A stretch of 64,000 nucleotides of DNA, taken from Spongiimicrobium salis. Its GTDB lineage: Bacteria; Bacteroidota; Bacteroidia; Flavobacteriales; Flavobacteriaceae. This document shows, piece by piece, positions 7,757-16,429 of this stretch. Location: contig NZ_JBHEQA010000007.1 in NCBI RefSeq assembly GCF_043678055.1, positions 62,001-126,000 on the forward strand. Reading direction: 5' to 3'. Within the stretch, counting starts at the first letter, position 1. Every line of letters starts with the position of its first letter. The notes below the pieces were generated by a model. That model ran no database searches, had not been told where the DNA came from, and saw only the letters and a program-made list of their open reading frames with translations. A program made the translations under genes and the position numbers.

Positions 7757-8452
7757 ATGAATTTTAAGTATTTCTATATTCTTGTTTTTTTGGTATCCTT
7801 GGGCAAGGCACAAACACCTATAAAAGAATTTCAGGAACAAGATTTCGATGAAACCACCTATGCAGCCTATGCACACCGAAAGAAGATTCCAAAAGAGATT
7901 CGACAACAAGCGCTTATTGCATTGTCGTATTATCCCGAGCTTAAAAATATTGATATCACATTTCGCCTGCGAAAGCGAACTACTCCTTTAACCTCCCGTC
8001 CCAGGTTTATTGGAGTGTTTCAAAAGAAAAAAAACAGGCGTTATGTCATCACCATAAGCACAAAATCCAATGCTAAGTTGGCCCCCATATTGTTTTCCAA
8101 TTTGCCCTATAATGCACAGATCGGGGTTTTGGGACATGAGTTGGGACATATTGCCCACTACAATACGAAAAACACTTTTCAGATTATTGGACTTTCCTTT
8201 AAAATTCTGAAACCTAAATTTGTCGATAGCTTTGAGTTCAATACGGATTTTGTCTGTATTGAGCACGGTTTGGGATATCAATTGCGCGATTGGAGTACCT
8301 ATGTGCGTAAGGCATTGAATATTGTAGCATGGAAAGGAGCTCCTGGAGGCGTTCCCACAAAAGATAATAATGAGGAAAACCAACGCTATATGAATCCTGA
8401 GACCATAAGCAAGTATATCGAAGCCAATAGCCTATATCAAACTACAAACTAA
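7757..8452 (+). CDS. Exported HELGH metalloprotease-like protein
   Basis: A 231-residue protein with an N-terminal signal peptide (cleavage after about KA/Q, residue 18-19). The zinc motif is HELGH at residues 127-131 within IGVLGHELGHIAHY. A downstream FEFNTDFVCIEHG (Glu160, Asp164) resembles the third-ligand ExxxD helix of M48-like gluzincins. Unlike M48 proteases there are no further membrane helices, so it would act in the periplasm or be a membrane-anchored lytic protein. It ends the six-gene operon, 24 bases after the barrel gene. The target is unknown. Confidence 0.7.
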   Translation: MNFKYFYILVFLVSLGKAQTPIKEFQEQDFDETTYAAYAHRKKIPKEIRQQALIALSYYPELKNIDITFRLRKRTTPLTSRPRFIGVFQKKKNRRYVITISTKSNAKLAPILFSNLPYNAQIGVLGHELGHIAHYNTKNTFQIIGLSFKILKPKFVDSFEFNTDFVCIEHGLGYQLRDWSTYVRKALNIVAWKGAPGGVPTKDNNEENQRYMNPETISKYIEANSLYQTTN

Positions 8453-8461
8453 AAGTCTCGC

Positions 8462-9079
8462 TTAAATTTCTTCTTCCAAAAATAAATGGGGGTAATGGGA
8501 TTTAATGTTTTGTTCAATAAAATCTAAGGGGACATCGGGAAAATGACCATAATCCTCCAGATATTCCATAAATAAATTTCCGTCAATGCTGTACTCTTGA
8601 AATACAGAATCTTCTTCCCCATTAAAATCCAATGGAGCTACATTACACTTTAGGCATAATTCCTTGTTGAAGGCTGGAGACGCTTTAAGCCATTTTTCAT
8701 CAATAAAGAGATTTACCATCCCATGGGGGGTTAGTTCATTCGTACCCAGTTTTTCCATTAAGCGTTCTACGCCGATATGATTTTTTACTTTGGCCAAATG
8801 TATGCGCGCAGGAATACCAAGGGCCCTAAGGCCGCTAATATAGAGAATGGATTTATCCAAACAATGCCCTGTTTGCCTTTTTGAAATTAAACTGGATCGA
8901 TAGCGATCGGCAGAGAAACTAACATCGTAGGGATTATAACGATAAGAATCGCGAATTAAAAGATAAAGGGCTTTGGCCTTTTCCTTTTGGCTCATGTCAT
9001 TGGATTTAAACGGAGCGATCATTGTTTGTATCTCATCGCTTTCATAGTCAAAATAATAGGTGGGGGCCAAGTAGTCCAT
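8462..9079 (-). CDS. Transglutaminase-like superfamily protein
   Basis: A 205-residue cytoplasmic protein with the cysteine-protease-like triad of the transglutaminase core: Cys73 in TGHCLDKS, His119 in PHGMVNLF and Asp127 in FIDEKW. The ARIHLAKV strand between them is also typical. Such stand-alone domains are usually peptidases or amidases rather than cross-linkers, and the substrate cannot be read from the sequence. The gene is convergent with the metalloprotease gene (9 bases apart). Upstream is an untranslated stretch shared with the tRNA gene. Confidence 0.75.
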   Translation of the reverse strand: MDYLAPTYYFDYESDEIQTMIAPFKSNDMSQKEKAKALYLLIRDSYRYNPYDVSFSADRYRSSLISKRQTGHCLDKSILYISGLRALGIPARIHLAKVKNHIGVERLMEKLGTNELTPHGMVNLFIDEKWLKASPAFNKELCLKCNVAPLDFNGEEDSVFQEYSIDGNLFMEYLEDYGHFPDVPLDFIEQNIKSHYPHLFLEEEI

Positions 9080-9164
9080 ACAATGAATTTTAGGTTAAAG
9101 ATAGGATTCTTTTTAGAATAGTTTTAGAAATATAATTTTAGGTTTAAAGTGGTCATAAATGAGA

Positions 9165-9180
9165 AATATTAGCTAATATT
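9165..9180. repeat. 16-base palindrome upstream of tRNA-Val
   Basis: AATATTAGCTAATATT reads identically on both strands and lies 21 bases ahead of the tRNA gene, within the region between it and the start of the transglutaminase-like gene. It may be an operator or simply AT-rich symmetry. Confidence 0.4.
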
Positions 9181-9201
9181 GCAAAACCTATTTTGTCGTA
9201 C

Positions 9202-9276
9202 GGGGTATTAGCTCAGTTGGTTTAGAGCGCTGCCTTGACAGGGCAGAGGTCACTGGTTCGAATCCAGTATGTCCCA
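9202..9276 (+). tRNA. tRNA-Val (anticodon GAC)
   Basis: A full cloverleaf of 75 bases can be folded by hand. The acceptor stem is GGGGTAT / ATGTCCC with G-T wobbles, the D arm is GCTC/GAGC, and the anticodon stem is CTGCC/GGCAG with loop TTGACAG (anticodon GAC at 9237-9239). The T arm is ACTGG-TTCGAAT-CCAGT. The discriminator base is A and the CCA end is not encoded. It reads GUC and GUU codons. A strong terminator begins four bases after the gene. Confidence 0.95.
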
Positions 9277-9279
9277 CAA

Positions 9280-9310
9280 AAAAGTCCCGCATTGTTGCGG
9301 GACTTTTTTT
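9280..9310 (+). terminator. Bidirectional terminator after tRNA-Val
   Basis: Stem AAAAGTCCCGC (9280-9290) / GCGGGACTTTT (9297-9307), loop ATTGTT, followed by Ts to 9310. The A run on the left provides a U tail for minus-strand transcription, so it can also end the DCC-protein transcript arriving from 9328. Confidence 0.9.
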
Positions 9311-9327
9311 ATGATATGTACTGTTCT

Positions 9328-9714
9328 TTAGGAGGTCATTTGTTGTTTAAAGCTAATGGTACAGCTTTTGGATTTCCCGAACCATTTTACCCTATTTTTG
9401 GAGGCCATATTGTAAATAATATCACGGATGATTCTTGGAATATAGGCCAATAATGCTGCAACAAAACGCCATTTTGGAATTTTTGATACGATTCTTAAGA
9501 ATCCATCCGAATGCGTATGGATACTGTTGTTCTCTACAAGGATAACTGTTTCCAATTGCTCAGTGGGAAAGCCATATTTTCGCAATAGGTGTTGACCCTC
9601 TACAGATTGAAAAGCTACAAATCTAAAAAGGTCATTGGGCGCAAAACGCAGCAACCAGCCAACGACTCCATTACATAGATTACACTCTCCGTCAAATATG
9701 ATAATACTTTCCAT
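9328..9714 (-). CDS. DCC family thiol-disulfide oxidoreductase-like protein
   Basis: A 128-residue protein with the DxxCxxC signature at the N-terminus, DGECNLCN (Asp8, Cys11, Cys14), which defines the DCC/DUF393 family of thioredoxin-fold proteins. The middle carries the family-typical FRFVAFQSVEG and the C-terminal half has the conserved R-x-x-WFG region. A redox role is assumed from the CxxC pair; partners are unknown. It follows the ABC transporter pair by 23 bases and may be cotranscribed with it. Confidence 0.85.
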   Translation of the reverse strand: MESIIIFDGECNLCNGVVGWLLRFAPNDLFRFVAFQSVEGQHLLRKYGFPTEQLETVILVENNSIHTHSDGFLRIVSKIPKWRFVAALLAYIPRIIRDIIYNMASKNRVKWFGKSKSCTISFKQQMTS

Positions 9715-9737
9715 AACGCTTTCATTTACAACTGCTT

Positions 9738-10406
9738 TTATAGTCGTACAGAACCGTCAATAATTTCAATAATGCGTTGGGATTTTTTTTGAATGCTTAA
9801 ATTATGGGTTGCCATAATCACTGTTTTGTCTTTCGTGGCCGTAATTTCCTGTAGTAAATTAAAAATGGTAGCCGTATTTTTTTGATCTAAATTTCCTGTA
9901 GGCTCATCGGCAATGATTAACGAAGGATCATTGATCAGGGCACGGGCAATGGCCACACGTTGTTGTTGTCCTCCTGAAAGTTGATAAGAGGGCCGATCTG
10001 TAAATGCTTCCATTCCCATTTCCCGCAGTAACAAAAAAGCATCCTCCTTAATCTCTTCCTTCTGTTTACGACCTAATTTCAAGGCAGGAAGCATTACATT
10101 TTGTAAGACGTTGAATTCGGGCAATAAAAAATGAAATTGATATACAAAACCAATATGTTGATTTCTAAAGGCGGTTAGTTCATCTAAACTCAACTTCTTC
10201 ACGTATTGATCATGAATAAGCAACTCTCCTTCAAAATCCGTATCCAAAGTAGATAGGATATAAAGTAATGTGGATTTTCCGCTACCAGATTCCCCAAAAA
10301 TAGAGATCAACTCCCCTTTTTGGGCACTGAGCGAAACCTGATTGAGCACCTGATGTTTTTCTGGCGATAGAAAATACTTACTGATATGCTGTGCGTTTAG
10401 AATCAT
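9738..10406 (-). CDS. ABC transporter ATP-binding protein (LolD/MacB type)
   Basis: A 222-residue ATPase. Walker [10 protein letters not shown] is at residues 38-46, the signature LSGGQQQR at 143-150 and Walker B LIIADEP at 163-169, followed by TGNLD, the fingerprint of the LolD/MacB/FtsE group. Together with the FtsX-type permease upstream it forms an exporter that works by mechanotransmission, for lipoprotein release or efflux of peptides or drugs. Its start overlaps the permease stop by four bases. Confidence 0.9.
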   Translation of the reverse strand: MILNAQHISKYFLSPEKHQVLNQVSLSAQKGELISIFGESGSGKSTLLYILSTLDTDFEGELLIHDQYVKKLSLDELTAFRNQHIGFVYQFHFLLPEFNVLQNVMLPALKLGRKQKEEIKEDAFLLLREMGMEAFTDRPSYQLSGGQQQRVAIARALINDPSLIIADEPTGNLDQKNTATIFNLLQEITATKDKTVIMATHNLSIQKKSQRIIEIIDGSVRL

Positions 10407-11620
10407 ATGCCTCTGATGATGGTTACGGGATCTACCCTACTTGCCTTTCTAGAGGGAAAGTAGCCTGCGAATAGGGCAGTAAGTACGCCAAAAACGGCTC
10501 CCAACACATAAAAAAGTGGGACAAAAGTAACGGGATAGGTATCTGCAATTAAAAAATCTGAGGTTTCCAAAGGTGTAATGGAAATCGCATAACTGATGCC
10601 ATATCCCAGCAGTATGCCCAAGACAGCACCTGTAAATCCAATAAGAAATGACTGTACTAAAAAAATAAATACAATATCTTTAGCTGTGTATCCCATGGTT
10701 TTTAACACGGCAATATCCTTTCTTTTCTGAATAACAGTAATGTTTAAGATGTTATAAATTCCAAATCCCGCGACTAGTAAAAGCGCAAAAGAAATGCTCC
10801 AAGTTAGTACGTTGCGCACTTTATTGCCGATAACAATGGTTTTGTTACTGTCTTTCCAATCGGAAACAGTGATGTTGTCCCAGTCTGCCAATAATTTGTT
10901 TTTTAGCTGGGTGTCTTTCCTGTCCTTAAGTTTAATGTGGATATGGTTGATCAGGGAAGGCTCATTTAACAGTTGTTGTGCCGTTTCTATATGGATATAG
11001 GTTCTTAGGTTGTCAACAGTAGTAATCCCAAAACTGAATGTTCCGCTTACTTCAAGTGCTTTTCTTGCTCCATTGGGCAAAATAATGGTTAAGGTATCTC
11101 CCTTGCCTACCTGTAGACGTTCCGCAAGACTTACCCCCAGCAGTATGGATGACTTTTTCTGAAGACTTTGAAAACCCTGTCCTTGGACCAATCGCCGATC
11201 CAAGTCTACCATTTTTTCCTCTCTTTCCGGGGAAACCCCATTAATGCTTATAGGAAATTGTTGGGTCTCACTGATGAGGATGGCAGGAGATATGAGTTGG
11301 CGGGAGAAAGCCTGGACATTGCTGTCTTTCCCTATCCGGGTCAGAATATCGTCAACATTTTCCAGAGCCGCCAACCGTGTGCCCAATATTCCTTTTTTGG
11401 AGGAAGCCTTGGCCTTTGTGCCCACAATAATGTCAGGGCTCCCGTTAAATACAGCATCGTCCAAAAAGTCATTGACCCCGGTCATAAAACTGATCATGAC
11501 AATAAAAATGCTCACCCCCAATAACACGCCAATAGTTGCCAAAATACTTTGTTTTTTTCGGCTAATGAGGTATTGATATGCAATAAATAGGTTTACCCTA
11601 TTGAAACCATTTTTGGACAT
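10403..11620 (-). CDS. ABC transporter permease, FtsX/MacB/LolC type
   Basis: A 405-residue permease with the MacB topology: one helix near residues 20-42, a large periplasmic domain (about 50-270) and three C-terminal helices (about 272-298, 312-345 and 362-392). The IAVLKTMGYTAKDI stretch before helix three and the terminal SRKASRVDPVTIIRG are typical of LolC/E and MacB proteins. With the overlapping ATPase it forms the complete exporter (dimer of two half-transporters). Substrate not determined; in Bacteroidota similar pairs are annotated as lipoprotein-releasing systems. Confidence 0.88.
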   Translation of the reverse strand: MSKNGFNRVNLFIAYQYLISRKKQSILATIGVLLGVSIFIVMISFMTGVNDFLDDAVFNGSPDIIVGTKAKASSKKGILGTRLAALENVDDILTRIGKDSNVQAFSRQLISPAILISETQQFPISINGVSPEREEKMVDLDRRLVQGQGFQSLQKKSSILLGVSLAERLQVGKGDTLTIILPNGARKALEVSGTFSFGITTVDNLRTYIHIETAQQLLNEPSLINHIHIKLKDRKDTQLKNKLLADWDNITVSDWKDSNKTIVIGNKVRNVLTWSISFALLLVAGFGIYNILNITVIQKRKDIAVLKTMGYTAKDIVFIFLVQSFLIGFTGAVLGILLGYGISYAISITPLETSDFLIADTYPVTFVPLFYVLGAVFGVLTALFAGYFPSRKASRVDPVTIIRGI

Positions 11621-11703
11621 AGCATTTAAAAATACAATTTGTAGGTACTAAAAAGGCCTTTTTGGCGTAAAAAAGTGAAAAAATAAAAAAGAAACAGACT
11701 AAA

Positions 11704-12978
11704 CTAAAGCAGATCTAGTATTCTTTCCAAAGCCATTCCCCTGGATCCCTTGATCAAGATATGGCTGTTTTTCCATTTTTTCTCTTTTAGAAAAGTAGCC
11801 AAAAGCTCAAAGGTGTTGAATTGTTGCAGGGAAGTATGGATCGCATTGAAATTCTCCCCGATCAAAAATACTTCTTCGAAATCCATTTGCAAGGCCATAT
11901 CGGCGATATATTGGTGTTCTTTTGCGGCAGTTTCGCCCAATTCAAACATATCCCCAAGAAAAAGAACTTTAGGTTCCCCGTCCAGGGCTTTAAAGTTGCG
12001 TAGTGCCGCCTCCATACTTGTTGGATTGGCATTATAGGCATCCAAAATAATACGATGACCGCTTTTTGAGATGATCTGCGACCTATTGTTTTGGGGAACA
12101 TAAGCTTCAATAGCCGTTTTGATATCCTGTAGGGGAACATTGAAATATTTTCCCATAATAATGGCAGCAGCACAATTGGTAAAGTTATATGCCCCTATAA
12201 GCTGTGACTGTATTTGTAGGCCTTCCACTTCTAGGGATACGAAAGGATTGGCCTCTTTAAATTGTATTTGGAAATAGTTGCTGTTACGCGCACTAAAACC
12301 GTATTTTTTGGTGTAGGAAGATAGTTTTTCTTCTTGGATCGGGTCATCTGCATTCAAGAAAATGGATTTTTTATAGTCCATGAGATGAGCGTACAACTCA
12401 CTTTTTCCTGCTATGACACCTTCGGGCCCACCAAAACCTTCCAGATGGGCTTTTCCAAAATTAGTGATATAACCATAGTCTGGTTGGGCAATAGTGCAAA
12501 GAAATTCAATTTCCTTTTGGTGATTGGCCCCCATTTCCACAATGGCGATCTCCGTATCCTTTTGAATGGAAAGTAGGGTAAGGGGAACGCCTATATGATT
12601 GTTGAGATTCCCTTTGGTGGCCACGGTGTTGTATTTCTTGGAAAGCACCCGGTGAATCAATTCCTTGGTGGTGGTTTTTCCATTACTTCCGGTAAGTCCT
12701 ATGATTTTGGCATTGCAATACCTCCTATGGTGCGTTGCGAGTTCTTGAAGAGTCTTAAGCACATGGTCAACCATAAGGGTTTTATCTCCCAAAAGATATT
12801 CTTTTTCATCAATAACGGCGTATTTTGCGCCTTTTTGAACGGCTTCTGCCGCATATTGATTGCCGTTGAAATTATCGCCTTTCAAGGCAAAAAAGATACA
12901 ATCCTTTGTTATTTTACGTGTGTCGGTGCATACGCCTGAAGATTCAAGAAAGTAAGCGTGTAATTGTGATATGGTCAT
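11704..12978 (-). CDS. murF: UDP-N-acetylmuramoyl-tripeptide-D-alanyl-D-alanine ligase
   Basis: A 424-residue Mur ligase that adds D-Ala-D-Ala to UDP-MurNAc-tripeptide in the last cytoplasmic step of peptidoglycan precursor synthesis. The ATP loop GLTGSNGKTTTK is at residues 94-105; IVEMGANHQKEIEFL and NADDP are family motifs; the C-terminal domain has LDAYNANPTSM and LGDMFELG, specific to MurF. Slightly shorter than the E. coli enzyme, as is usual in Bacteroidota. It is the left end of the conserved murF-gldJ block and is transcribed in the same direction as gldJ but separated by a terminator. Confidence 0.95.
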   Translation of the reverse strand: MTISQLHAYFLESSGVCTDTRKITKDCIFFALKGDNFNGNQYAAEAVQKGAKYAVIDEKEYLLGDKTLMVDHVLKTLQELATHHRRYCNAKIIGLTGSNGKTTTKELIHRVLSKKYNTVATKGNLNNHIGVPLTLLSIQKDTEIAIVEMGANHQKEIEFLCTIAQPDYGYITNFGKAHLEGFGGPEGVIAGKSELYAHLMDYKKSIFLNADDPIQEEKLSSYTKKYGFSARNSNYFQIQFKEANPFVSLEVEGLQIQSQLIGAYNFTNCAAAIIMGKYFNVPLQDIKTAIEAYVPQNNRSQIISKSGHRIILDAYNANPTSMEAALRNFKALDGEPKVLFLGDMFELGETAAKEHQYIADMALQMDFEEVFLIGENFNAIHTSLQQFNTFELLATFLKEKKWKNSHILIKGSRGMALERILDLL

Positions 12979-12990
12979 GGCGCAAAGGTA

Positions 12991-13029
12991 AAAAAAAGCC
13001 CTGACGCTAGGTGCATCAGGGCTTTTTTT
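12991..13029 (-). terminator. Terminator between gldJ and murF
   Basis: Stem AAAAAAAGCCCTGA (12991-13004) / TCAGGGCTTTTTTT (13016-13029) with an 11-base loop. U-rich tails are available on both strands. On the minus strand it ends the gldJ message 20 bases after the stop codon, before murF begins. Confidence 0.85.
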
Positions 13030-13049
13030 AAAGAGAAGCTAAAAGCGAA

Positions 13050-14738
13050 TTATCTTCTAGCCTTTTTTGCTTTTTTTCCACGGATAGTTTTGTTCTTTGT
13101 TTTTGATTTAGAACCAACTCTAGACATGGCACATCGGAAACCGATATAATCAGTGGCCATATATTGTGGTAAATATCTTCTTTGCGCAGGATCTAACCAA
13201 TACGCCCTGTCTTTCCAAGATCCACCTTTGTAGACTCTAACTTCATCATTGATCAAGGAAGTTCTGTGGTTGGATTTGTCATACTGACGTATAATATTCC
13301 CTAAGGAGTCACGCTCAACTTTGTGTTGGGGAGAATTGTACATGGTCTTTCTTTTTCCTCCTTCTTCCACTTCTTCCTCTTCTCCACTGAATTTGTCGAA
13401 GAATCGTGTAGAACCAGGCTCCCCATCTCTATAGCCTCTATTGTCACTGGAAGAGAAGTTTGTTCTTAAATAGGTTTCCTGATCATCTACAGCAACCATT
13501 TTAATTTCTCCAGGTAAGTTTACAGCAACTACTTTTCCATTGGGTAGGGTGTCATATACCACATCCTCCTTTAAAATGTTTACCTTACCATCTTCCCCGA
13601 TGGCCGTTTTTAAATATACATTTCCTCTGTAGTAGTTGAAATCACTGATTTCATCATCAACGATGGGACGATATACATCGGCAACCCACTCGGCAACATT
13701 ACCTGCCATATCATACAAACCTAAATCGTTTGGCTTATAGGACTTCACTTCGGCCGTAATGTCGGCACCATCATCGGACCATCCGGCAATTCCACCGTAA
13801 TCTCCTTTACCTTGTTTGAAGTTGGCCAATTGATCACCTCTACCAACACGTTGTCCATTTCTGGTATATTCTCCTTCCCAAGGATATTTTTTTCTACCTC
13901 TGTAGTTATTGTATTCCCTTGATCCGGCCAATGCCTGCGCAGCATATTCCCATTCCGTTTCCGTAGGTAAACGGTATTCTGGAAGAATAACACCGCTACT
14001 TCTTTTGGCAAAGACAGAAACAGAATCTTTTTTCTTCTTTCCTTGTAGAGAGTCTATTTGTCCATTGTATACAGATTCAGGTCTGTTTAGATAAGCTGCT
14101 GTGCTAAAAGTACCACCATCGGATTCACCGTTCAAGGCCTTGTATTTTGCATCTTTGGCCAAGTAACCCTCTTTTTCCAACATCACTTCGTTTACACGAT
14201 CCGTTCTCCATTCAGCAAATTGTACCGCCTGGATCCAATTTACTCCAACTACAGGATATTCTGCATAGGCCGGATGACGTAAATAGTTATCGGTCATGGT
14301 TTCATTGTACCCCAATCTGTTTCTCCATACTAAAGTATCGGGCAAAGCACCTCTATAAATATTGGCATATTTTGGATCGTCCGGAGGGTAAACACTCTTC
14401 AGATAGTCCAAGTATTCCATATACATCACATTGGTGACTTCGGTTTCGTCCATGTAAAAAGATTGCACATGTTGGGCGGTAGGGGTATTGTTCCAGTCGT
14501 GCATGACATCATCCTGTACTTTACCCTTGGTGAAAGTACCTCCTTCAATAAACACCAAACCGGGAGCAGTAGCCTGTTCCTTAAAGTTTGAGTTGTGTTG
14601 AAAGCCACCTTCTTTGGCATTGATTTTCCAACCTGTAGCTCTTGAAACACTACTCGACGAAGAAGACTTTTTACAGCTTGTTAGACTTCCTCCGACGATT
14701 GCACAAGAGAGTACAACTTTGATAAATTGTTTTTTCAT
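13050..14738 (-). CDS. gldJ: Gliding motility lipoprotein GldJ
   Basis: A 562-residue lipoprotein (signal peptide with lipobox LTSC, Cys22, followed by a serine-rich linker). The mature protein has a formylglycine-generating-enzyme-like (FGE-sulfatase) fold: VFIEGGTFTKG, MDETEVTNVMYMEYLDY, YRLPTETEWEYAA, LYDMAGNVAEWVADVY and VYKGGSWKDRAYW, ending GFRCAMSR. GldJ is an outer-membrane lipoprotein required for gliding and for stability of GldK in the type IX secretion system. The last 20 residues are strongly basic. Upstream on its own strand is a small hairpin (14764-14786), then the region shared with porV. Confidence 0.95.
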   Translation of the reverse strand: MKKQFIKVVLSCAIVGGSLTSCKKSSSSSSVSRATGWKINAKEGGFQHNSNFKEQATAPGLVFIEGGTFTKGKVQDDVMHDWNNTPTAQHVQSFYMDETEVTNVMYMEYLDYLKSVYPPDDPKYANIYRGALPDTLVWRNRLGYNETMTDNYLRHPAYAEYPVVGVNWIQAVQFAEWRTDRVNEVMLEKEGYLAKDAKYKALNGESDGGTFSTAAYLNRPESVYNGQIDSLQGKKKKDSVSVFAKRSSGVILPEYRLPTETEWEYAAQALAGSREYNNYRGRKKYPWEGEYTRNGQRVGRGDQLANFKQGKGDYGGIAGWSDDGADITAEVKSYKPNDLGLYDMAGNVAEWVADVYRPIVDDEISDFNYYRGNVYLKTAIGEDGKVNILKEDVVYDTLPNGKVVAVNLPGEIKMVAVDDQETYLRTNFSSSDNRGYRDGEPGSTRFFDKFSGEEEEVEEGGKRKTMYNSPQHKVERDSLGNIIRQYDKSNHRTSLINDEVRVYKGGSWKDRAYWLDPAQRRYLPQYMATDYIGFRCAMSRVGSKSKTKNKTIRGKKAKKARR

Positions 14739-15192
14739 AATTAGGACTTGAGTTCGAAATGTAAACTATCTAAAAAAGAGATAGCTTTAAATTCTATATT
14801 TTAATTCGACTTTGCGTTACTTATCGGCTTATAAAACGAGAACTTTTACATAATATTTTACAAGCTTGGAAATATTTTATTCATCACTTCAAATGTGCCG
14901 AACATTAGCTTTCCTAATAGAGTAACGATGCAAAATCTATTCTAGTATCAAAAAGCCGTCATTCTTTGGGGTCAAAGCAAAAAAAATGTCCTTGAATAAT
15001 AGATAAATCTGGGAATTTTATGGATTTTTGCAAGACTTTTTACCCTTGTGTGGAATGTTAAATTAAATTAAATGCCTTTTGATACAAGATATTCCGTAAA
15101 AAGACGTTTACATGTAGTACATCTAATTTATTTTAGAATTATGGTGGGATTTAAGATATTTAAGCGCGAAAATATAAACTTACACTAAAAAA
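14739..15192. other. Intergenic region between divergent gldJ and porV
   Basis: A 454-base AT-rich stretch with no gene. It contains a short imperfect hairpin (AACTATCT / AGATAGCT, 14764-14786) in the gldJ leader and a CTTTG-GGGT-CAAAG dyad at 14964-14977. Promoters for gldJ and porV must lie here, but no clean TTTG-N19-TAnnTTTG pair was found. In related Flavobacteriaceae porU occupies this place; no porU fragment is visible. Confidence 0.6.
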
Positions 15193-16338
15193 ATGAAGAA
15201 AATATTGACACTAACCCTACTTGCCATGATGTGTAAAGTAGTTGCACAGGAGGATAGGGTTATTACTACTGCGGTCCCGTTTTTGACCATTGCGGCAGAC
15301 GCTAGGGCAGCAGGTATGGGAGACGTAGGTGTTGCCACTTCGGTAGATGCTTTTTCACAACAATGGAATCCGGCTAAATTTGCATTCGCAGAACGCAAAA
15401 TAGGAATAGGGGTAAGTTATACGCCTTATTTGGAAAGTATCATTACTGATATTGCTTTGTTGAATGCCAACTTCTACAATAAGATAAACGATCAAAGTGC
15501 CTTCTCCGCAAGTTTGCGATTTTTTGGTTTAGGGGAAATTGAATTGCGACAATTTGCCAATGATCCAGGAACTATTGCACAACCTAGTGAGTTGGCCCTG
15601 GACGGTTCGTATGCCTTAAAACTCTCCGATCAATTTTCCATGGCGGTCACGGGTAGATTTATACGATCTAATTTAAGATTGCCCCAGAATGGAAATGTAG
15701 ATTCGCAGGCAGCAACTTCATTTGCGGTGGATGTTTCAGGATATTATCGCTCCAGAGAGAAAGCGTATGACAAGTTCGATGGTAGATGGAGAGCAGGTTT
15801 CAACCTTTCCAATCTTGGTGGAAAAATACAGTATGATGAAGGAGGGCAGGAGAACTTTTTACCCACAAACCTAGGCCTTGGAGCAGGTTTTGATTTTATC
15901 CTAGATCAGGATAATGTGCTTGGAATTACTACGGAACTCAATAAATTATTGGTGCCAACGCCGAGAGATTTTGATGGTGATGGCGATATCGATGCTGAAG
16001 ATAATGCAGAATACCAAAATATAGGTTTCCTCAATGGTGTATTTGAATCTTTTGGAGATGCACCTGATGGCTTTAGTGAAGAACTTAAAGAATTTACATG
16101 GGCTTTAGGAGCAGAATATACCTATCAAGATTCCTTTATGCTGCGTACAGGGTATTTCAATGAAAGTGAGGAAAAGGGATCCCGTAAATTTTTTACTTTG
16201 GGAGCAGGCTTTAAATTTAAAGCAACGCAAATAGATTTATCCTATTTGTTCTCTACTTCCCAAGTAAGGAACCCTTTGGAAAATACACTTCGTTTTTCGT
16301 TGACCTTTAATTTAGGTCAAGAGTATTACAATGATTAA
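15193..16338 (+). CDS. porV: Type IX secretion outer-membrane shuttle protein PorV
   Basis: A 381-residue outer-membrane beta-barrel with a signal peptide (MKKILTLTLLAMMCKVVA before Gln19). The mature N-terminus TTAVPFLTIAADARAAGMGDVGVAT is the hallmark of PorV (LptO), followed by the SQQWNPAKFAFAE strand. PorV binds cargo C-terminal sorting domains at the SprA translocon and brings them to the attachment complex. An EF-hand-like DFDGDGDIDAEDNAE loop (about residues 260-274) is inserted in an extracellular loop. A perfect terminator follows 22 bases after the stop. Confidence 0.95.
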   Translation: MKKILTLTLLAMMCKVVAQEDRVITTAVPFLTIAADARAAGMGDVGVATSVDAFSQQWNPAKFAFAERKIGIGVSYTPYLESIITDIALLNANFYNKINDQSAFSASLRFFGLGEIELRQFANDPGTIAQPSELALDGSYALKLSDQFSMAVTGRFIRSNLRLPQNGNVDSQAATSFAVDVSGYYRSREKAYDKFDGRWRAGFNLSNLGGKIQYDEGGQENFLPTNLGLGAGFDFILDQDNVLGITTELNKLLVPTPRDFDGDGDIDAEDNAEYQNIGFLNGVFESFGDAPDGFSEELKEFTWALGAEYTYQDSFMLRTGYFNESEEKGSRKFFTLGAGFKFKATQIDLSYLFSTSQVRNPLENTLRFSLTFNLGQEYYND

Positions 16339-16360
16339 GAAGTACCACGGATTAAAATAA

Positions 16361-16402
16361 AAAATAGACAAAACCTGCCTTTGAGCAGGTTTTGTCTATT
16401 TT
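16361..16402 (+). terminator. Terminator of porV
   Basis: A perfect 18-base stem (16361-16378 / 16385-16402) with loop CTTTGA. The right arm ends in TTTT and the left arm begins AAAA. It isolates porV from cdd, whose GTG start is 27 bases further on. Confidence 0.9.
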
Positions 16403-16429
16403 TATACCACTGATTCTAAATTTCAAGAT

